Assembly: GCF_027172205.1 (NCBI RefSeq)
Contig: NC_070603.1
Coordinates: 11,034,001 to 11,098,000 of the forward strand
Direction of reading: 5' to 3'
DNA length: 64,000 nucleotides
Source: Podarcis raffonei
Taxonomy: Eukaryota; Chordata; Lepidosauria; Squamata; Lacertidae
Below the pieces are notes generated by a model, which did not search any database, was not told the origin of the DNA, and saw only the letters and a list, made by a program, of their open reading frames with translations. This document shows, one piece after another, positions 59,253-64,000 of the stretch (positions within the stretch are counted from its first letter, which is position 1; each line of letters opens with the position of its first letter). Position numbers and translations under genes: made by a program.

Positions 59253-59811
59253 TACATGGACATGGTGGAGAATACGGTTCAGCTGGGGATCCCTGTGCTT
59301 AAAGATTCTTCTTCTGTGGCGGTTGCCTCGCCCTACCCCAGAAACAGCTGCATTCCATTGTTATCAGCCTTTGATGGTAATCATGGAAGAAGCAAGAACT
59401 CCCAATGATGCTCTTTCATTCAGGGCTGGCACCCAGTCAGAAGGGCTGCTGCAGGTGCAATCCAGACACAGCCAATCTGCTTCTCCAGATTGCCTTTGCG
59501 GGGTCATAAATCAACTTAGACAGCATCGTGGGCACGTGCGCAATGAGCAGGCGGGTACTTTGTCATCTTGGAAGCCGCTGCAGGAGCAGAGCAGTGTGGG
59601 CTGTGGAATCTTAACACTTTATGGGGTGGTATCTTTGGGGCTGCTTTCTACTTTCGCAGGGACATAGAAAAGCGGCCTCAGGACTAACCCAGGCAGTCTG
59701 TTTCTCAGTTGTTCATCCTTATTTGCTTGCACAAAGCTTATGTGGATTATTATATGCGGCCTTCGCTGAGCATTTATCCTGATTTGTTTGCATGGTGATC
59801 ATACAACATGG

Positions 59812-60135
59812 GTAGGCAAACCAAGGTCTGGGGGCCAGATCCGGCCCAATCTCCTTCTAAATCCGGCCTGCGGACAGTCCAGGAATCAGCGTGTTTTTAC
59901 ATGAGTAGAATGTGTCCTTTTATTTAAAATGCATCTCTGGGTTATTTGTGGGGCCTGCCTGGTGTTTTTACATGAGCAGAATGTGTGCTTTTATTTAAAA
60001 TGCATCTCTGGGTTATTTGAGGGACATAGGAATTCTTTCATTCCCCCCCCCCAAAAAAAATATATTCCGGCCACCTACAAGGTCCGAGGGACAGTGGACC
60101 GGCCCCCTGCTGAAAAAGCTTGCTGGCCCCTGTCT
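59812..60135 (-). mobile_element. hAT-type non-autonomous element with internal duplication
   Basis: Termini tgggtaggcaaaccaaggtc and aaaagcttgctggcccctg. The same internal tandem duplication as at 57 kb is present (about 59890-59960 and 59960-60030). Confidence 0.75.
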
Positions 60136-60594
60136 CAGTCAGTTTTATTGCACATAGCCAAAGGCTGCTGCAATGTACACAGAATTATTTGACAATTAAA
60201 AGAAAATATACTGAATTGATTAAAAAAAAAAAGACTTAAAACTGACCCCTGTCACAATGAGCATTTATCCTGCATTCACCCAGATTTGCTTGTGGTGCAT
60301 TTACCTGTCTTTCTATTAATCATTTGTTTCCTGCGTTTCCACACTTCCTTTGTGCAAAAATCCAGTTTTGATGCCTCTGAACACCAGGTGCTGTGGACCA
60401 ATAAGAGGGTGTGTGTGGGTGGGTGGATGGCTTTCGTTCTCCTGCCCTTCTTGTGGACTTTTCTAAGTTGTATCAGGCTGGCCGCTGCTCCAATTTTTTA
60501 CCTGCCCTTCAACATCAGGTCCTTCGACGGGTTTCAACAATTTAAACCACAATATCAAAAGCAGCTAAAATTAAATTCAAGTCACAAGAATAGG

Positions 60595-60974
60595 TGCTAG
60601 TTTTGAATTATGGTGCTGGAGAAGACTCTTGAGAGTCCCATGGACTGCAAGAAGATCAAATGCATCCATTCTGAAGGAAATCAGCCCTGAGTGCTCACTG
60701 GAAGGACAGATCGTGAAGCTGAGGCTCCAGTACTTTGGCCACCTCATGAGAAGAGAAGACTCCCTGGAGAAGACACTGATGCTGGGAAAGATGGAGGGCA
60801 CAAGGAGAAGGGGGCGACAGAGGATGAGATGGTTGGATAGTGTTTTCGAGGTTACCAGCATGAGTTTGACCAAACTGCGGGAGGTAGTGGAGGACAGAGG
60901 TGCCTGGCGTGCTCTGGTCCTTGGGGTCACGAAGAGTCGGACACGACTAAACGACTAAACAACAACAACAACAA
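60595..60974 (+). mobile_element. BovB LINE 3' fragment with target duplication
   Basis: Plus-strand copy ending in the (aac)n tail. The duplication cacaagaatagg is found at 60583-60594 and 60975-60986. Confidence 0.92.
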
Positions 60975-61187
60975 CACAAGAATAGGCAAGTTGAGGGACC
61001 AGCCCAAGCAAGGGACTGAACCCAGGTCTTCACCAACCAAAGTCCAGCACTCTTAAAGAGGATGGCAGGGCCCGACAGAATTTGGGTCTGTTCCAGCAGT
61101 GTTCTTAGGTGCACAATGATGTATTTGGTTGTCGTTGCATAATAGGCTTGTCAGCTGCCTTGAGTACCATAATGTAGAAAGGCAATA

Positions 61188-61413
61188 CAGTGGTACCTCA
61201 GGTTAAGTACTTAATTTGTTCCGGAGGTCCCTTCTTAACCTGAAACTGTTCTTAACCTGAAGCACCACTTTAGCTAATGGGGCCTCACGCTGCTGCCGTG
61301 CTGCCGGAGCACGATTTCTGTTCTCATCCTGAAGCAAAGTTCTTAACCCAAGGTACTATTTCTGGGTTAGTGGAGTCTGTAACCTGAAGCGTATGTAACC
61401 CGAGGTACCACTG
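61188..61413 (+). mobile_element. Tigger-like MITE upstream of the candidate NFE2 promoter
   Basis: Complete copy with both termini and TA flanks, about 470 bases before the TATA-like box at 61887. Confidence 0.88.
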
Positions 61414-61637
61414 TATACAAATTAAAAAACTAACATGAAAAATCCAGTCTCCTAGGCAAGAAAGAAAGAAAGAAATGAAAAAGCAGTGGGAAGACAAATC
61501 TTGCCCTGCCCTATCCCACCAAATTGCCAGAAACATTCTCTCTTTAACCTGCTCTTTAACCTCCCTGCAGGGGAGAAACTAGGCTTTATTTCACCTGAGG
61601 CAAAGACTCAGTTTGGCAAAAGCAAAAACAGAAAAGC

Positions 61638-61639
61638 CA

Positions 61640-61705
<66 letters not shown>
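61638..61705 (+). repeat. (CA)n(GA)n microsatellite
   Basis: About 10 CA then more than 20 GA units with one break, about 180 bases before the candidate NFE2 promoter. Confidence 0.9.
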
Positions 61706-61712
<7 letters not shown>

Positions 61713-61879
61713 CTCAATGGCACCCCTCTGGAGGCTACACCCAGGGCAAAAAATGCCCCCATAGCTATGGCTCTGCCTCCCTGTATTGATCTCTTCTCTG
61801 CCCGCTCTCTTCTTGGCCTGCTGCCTTACCAGTCCAGAGAGCCCCCAAACCCAAGCCCTTCTCTCCAGGGCAAGCGCTC

Positions 61880-62000
61880 TGTGGCTTATAAGAAGGCTGT
61901 TTATCTTTCCCTTGCAGAAACAGAGTTGGGCACCCTCGTGGCTTCATGAATGTCTAATCCAGGCAGCTGCACGCTGCAGATTCACAGAGCCAGCTCTGAG
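61880..62000 (+). promoter_or_regulatory. NFE2: Candidate NFE2 promoter and 5' untranslated exon
   Basis: A TATA-like TATAAG at 61887-61892 is followed by a GATA site (ttatct, AGATAA on the other strand) at 61901-61906. A probable exon starts near 61915-61918 and ends at CTCTGAG|GTAAGA, with the donor at 62001. The block is unique sequence, 1.7 kb before the NFE2 coding exon, whose acceptor is at 63685. Mammalian NFE2 has non-coding first exons under GATA-driven promoters. The sites are seen; the link to NFE2 is inferred. Alternatively CCCTTGCAG at 61909-61917 is an acceptor and this is an internal 5' exon. Confidence 0.5.
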
Positions 62001-62089
62001 GTAAGAACGTGTGGGGAGCAGGGGAGAGTTTTATCAAGGACCAGATGGGCAGTCCCACCCATGCCAAGCTGAGACTAAGACATGGAGCA

Positions 62090-62116
62090 CAGGGTGTGTG
62101 TGTGTGTGTGTGTGTG
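62090..62116 (+). repeat. (GT)n microsatellite
   Basis: About 13 GT units inside the putative NFE2 5' intron. Confidence 0.9.
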
Positions 62117-62301
62117 GAAGGTTTATAGGAAATAGACCCCAAAACACAGGTTCCTGTCTACCACTAACCTTGCTGGCTGCTACCCCAAGTCCCCGGAAAA
62201 TGTTGGTGCTTCCAAAAACTCTAGAGCCATGTTCACATCTAATTCAGTCCATTTTCATCTGCCATTTTCATTGCCCAGGCTCATTACATGTTTCCCATAT
62301 A

Positions 62302-62532
62302 CAGTGGTACCTCGGGTTAAGTCCTTAATTCGTTCCGGAGGTCCGTTCTTAACCTGAAACTGTTCTTAACCTGAAGCACCACTTTAGCTAATGGGGCCTC
62401 CCGCTGCTGCCGTGCGATTTCTGTTCTCATCCTGAAGCAAAGTTCTTAACCCGAGGTAATATTTCTGGGTTAGTGGAGTCTGTAACCTGAAGTGTATGTA
62501 ACCTGAAGCGTATGTAACCTGAGGTACAACTG
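62302..62532 (+). mobile_element. Tigger-like MITE in the putative NFE2 5' intron
   Basis: Complete copy with TA flanks; the right terminus reads gaggtacaactg. Confidence 0.87.
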
Positions 62533-62644
62533 TAGTGGCATTTTTCTTCTGGGTGGGAGGTGTGGGTTGAGGTTTTATTTCAGGTCCCCCCCCCCATCTC
62601 TGAAACAAAAGCGGATTATTATTTTTGCCTGCTGTAGTTATGTA

Positions 62645-62859
62645 CAGTGGTACCTCAGGTTACATACGCTTCAGGGTCCAGACTCCGCTAACCCAGAAAT
62701 AGTACCTCGGGTTAAGAACTTTGCTTCAGGATGAGAACAGAAATTGTGCTCCGGCAGCAGGAGGCCCCATTAGCTAAAGTGGTGCTTCAGATTAAGAACA
62801 GTTTCAGGTTAAGAACGGACCTCCGGAACGAATAAAGTACTTAACCTGAGGTACCACTG
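62645..62859 (-). mobile_element. Second Tigger-like MITE in the putative NFE2 5' intron
   Basis: Complete reverse-oriented copy only about 110 bases from the one at 62302, so the two can form an inverted pair. Confidence 0.88.
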
Positions 62860-63129
62860 TACACTGAAATAGATTTGATGCACAAATGAGTGGTTCTCCA
62901 ATGTTCACCTTTCAGATACTATTGGCACATCAATGTACCTGCCAAGGAACATCCGTAAATAGTTGCAAAGGATTCTGGGAAGTGTGCTAAGGCATGCACT
63001 TGGTTGACATTGCCCTGATGTGCAGTTAGGTCATTTTAGCTGTGGACTTCAGGGTCTCTTACCCCTGCTCCCCTTTTCGGAAGGCCTTGCTTCATTTAGG
63101 CTGCTTCCAAACAGCTGTATGTTGTAGGA

Positions 63130-63640
63130 TGACGTGACGCTGTTGGAGCCCATTGGAAAAGCATTGGCCTCACATGAGGAAGGTCCAAGGTCAGTCTGTA
63201 GATAGGGCTGGGAGAGACCCTGGTCTGAAACCCTGGAGAGCTGCTGACAGTCTGTGTAGACAGTATGGATGAAATATACTCGGAGTCGAGAGCGGATTTC
63301 ATGCTCTTTATTCAGCTCATAGTGGTGAGGAGGAATGGAAGTTCCCCCACAATATCTGCTTTATATACATTATTTACACAATGGGCTGCACGTGATTGGC
63401 TAATTCCGGGATTCTCCTGTAGGCCAATCAGGTTGTGGATTCACTTCCACTTGGGGCTGGATTGGGTGGCTCCTGCAGACCAATCATACTGCTGCATTGT
63501 TCTAGGACCAATCAGACTGCTGCATTCTGAATCCTATTGTTCTAGGACCAATCAGACTGCTGCATTTTGGATCCTATTCAACTCAGTACATAACAGTGGA
63601 GCTAGATAGACCAATGTCTTCTTCCTATGAAAGATTCACA
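63130..63640 (+). mobile_element. tRNA-derived SINE split by a solo LTR
   Basis: Body sequence ctggtctgaaaccctggagag ends at tagacagtatgga. It resumes at 63596 as gtggagctagatagaccaatg and cttcctatg, the normal order of this SINE. The LTR at 63270-63595 lies between. Confidence 0.75.
63270..63595 (-). mobile_element. Solo LTR of an endogenous retrovirus-like element
   Basis: A 326-bp unit bounded by TG...CA lies on the minus strand, read from 63595. It has several CCAAT (ATTGG) boxes, a TATATAAAG-type box, an AATAAA signal and a short 3' part, the layout of a retroviral LTR. Two CCAAT boxes lie in a roughly 40-bp tandem repeat (about 63498-63577). Flanks 63265-63269 and 63596-63600 match at 4 of 5 bases, a likely target duplication. 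It interrupts a tRNA-derived SINE whose two halves continue on either side. No internal region is present, so this is a fossil solo LTR; the family is probably ERV1-like but not certain. Confidence 0.75.
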
Positions 63641-63685
63641 ATGGTTGAGTTCCACCTGACCCCGTTTTCTCTTTTTGCATTGCAG

Positions 63686-63898
63686 AACTTTGCTGCCACG
63701 GCTAATTTTGGGGGGACCAGGCTGGAGCAGAGGCTGGGCAGGGCCCGGCCTGACAAAATGCCCCCTTTTCCACCCCAGCAAGGATGGGCTCGGGGAACCT
63801 TCCTCCCCTTGTACAATCCCCTGGCAGGGGGGGAACTTGGCCCCCAAGGAGAAATGGAGCTCACCTGGCAAGAAATCCTCTCCATCTCAGAACTGCAG
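63686..63898 (+). CDS. NFE2: NFE2 (p45), first coding exon; rest beyond the right edge
   Basis: NFE2 p45 is the cap'n'collar bZIP factor that pairs with small MAFs to drive globin and platelet genes. The exon begins after a strong acceptor (ttttctctttttgcattgcag). ATG at 63758 opens 47 codons starting MPPFPPQQ and ending GEMELTWQEILSISELQ, then a gtaatt donor. Human NFE2 begins MSPCPPQQ and has GEMELTWQEIMSITELQ just before the same splice point, so both ends of the exon agree. The middle (about residues 9-29) is not obviously conserved. An upstream in-frame ATG at 63596 precedes the acceptor and is not used. The CNC and bZIP regions are not in the window. The gene is divergent from COPZ1, as in mammals. 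Confidence 0.93.
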
Positions 63899-63907
63899 GT
63901 AATTTGA

Positions 63908-64000
63908 AATTTGAAATACGTTATTGTCACTTGTACAACCTGTATACAGTGAGATTACACGAGCACCCCCCACTCAGCTCTCTTAGTCTTAATTCCCCTC
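63908..64000. repeat. Possible dispersed repeat at the right edge (NFE2 intron)
   Basis: The sequence ttattgtcacttgtacaacc followed by tatacagtgagattac resembles a short repeat common in vertebrate genomes. It is cut by the window edge. Confidence 0.3.

Noticed and set aside
63596-63685. Upstream in-frame ATG as the NFE2 start
   Set aside because: It precedes a strong splice acceptor and derives from SINE sequence; the conserved NFE2 start fits ATG at 63758.

Overview
The window is a gene-sparse, transposon-dense stretch of vertebrate genome, most likely from a squamate reptile (lizard). The pointers are Sauria-type tRNA SINEs with a CCTTTACCTTTA tail, BovB/RTE LINEs, L2 LINEs with (ATT)n tails, L1 remnants, hAT-type foldback elements and at least twelve copies of a short TA-flanked MITE. 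Host genes were recognised from spliced exons, since no host gene is a single open frame here.

Left part (about 1-13.2 kb): the first four coding exons of COPZ1, the zeta-1 subunit of the COPI vesicle coat, lie on the minus strand (12654-12671, 3791-3859, 1513-1594, 402-493). The rest of the gene is beyond the left edge. A GC-rich promoter region (about 12.43-13.18 kb) covers exon 1, with an ETS-like site, CCAAT boxes, a CACGTG E-box and a YY1-like site on the start codon. Intron 1 holds the miR-148b precursor on the same strand, with both arms readable, as in mammals.

Middle part (22.8-31.9 kb): a complete five-exon plus-strand gene encodes a 459-residue TIPARP/PARP7-like mono-ADP-ribosyltransferase (one CCCH zinc finger, WWE domain, H-Y-I catalytic domain). 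About 200 bases upstream of its start is an interferon-response-like motif. Its introns are filled with an L2 LINE, MITEs, a SINE and hAT debris.

Right part (31.9-64 kb): about 30 kb with no convincing coding gene, made of nested repeats, one clear solo LTR and short unassigned stretches. At the far right is the first coding exon of NFE2, the p45 haematopoietic bZIP factor (63686-63898, plus strand). A likely 5' untranslated exon and promoter (TATA-like box, GATA site, strong donor) lie at about 61.88-62.00 kb. A second solo LTR with repeated CCAAT boxes sits directly before the coding exon.

COPZ1 and NFE2 are divergent neighbours, as in mammals. The unusual point is the TIPARP-like gene between them. 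The genes share no obvious pathway (vesicle coat plus microRNA; probable interferon-responsive ADP-ribosylation; erythroid/megakaryocyte transcription).
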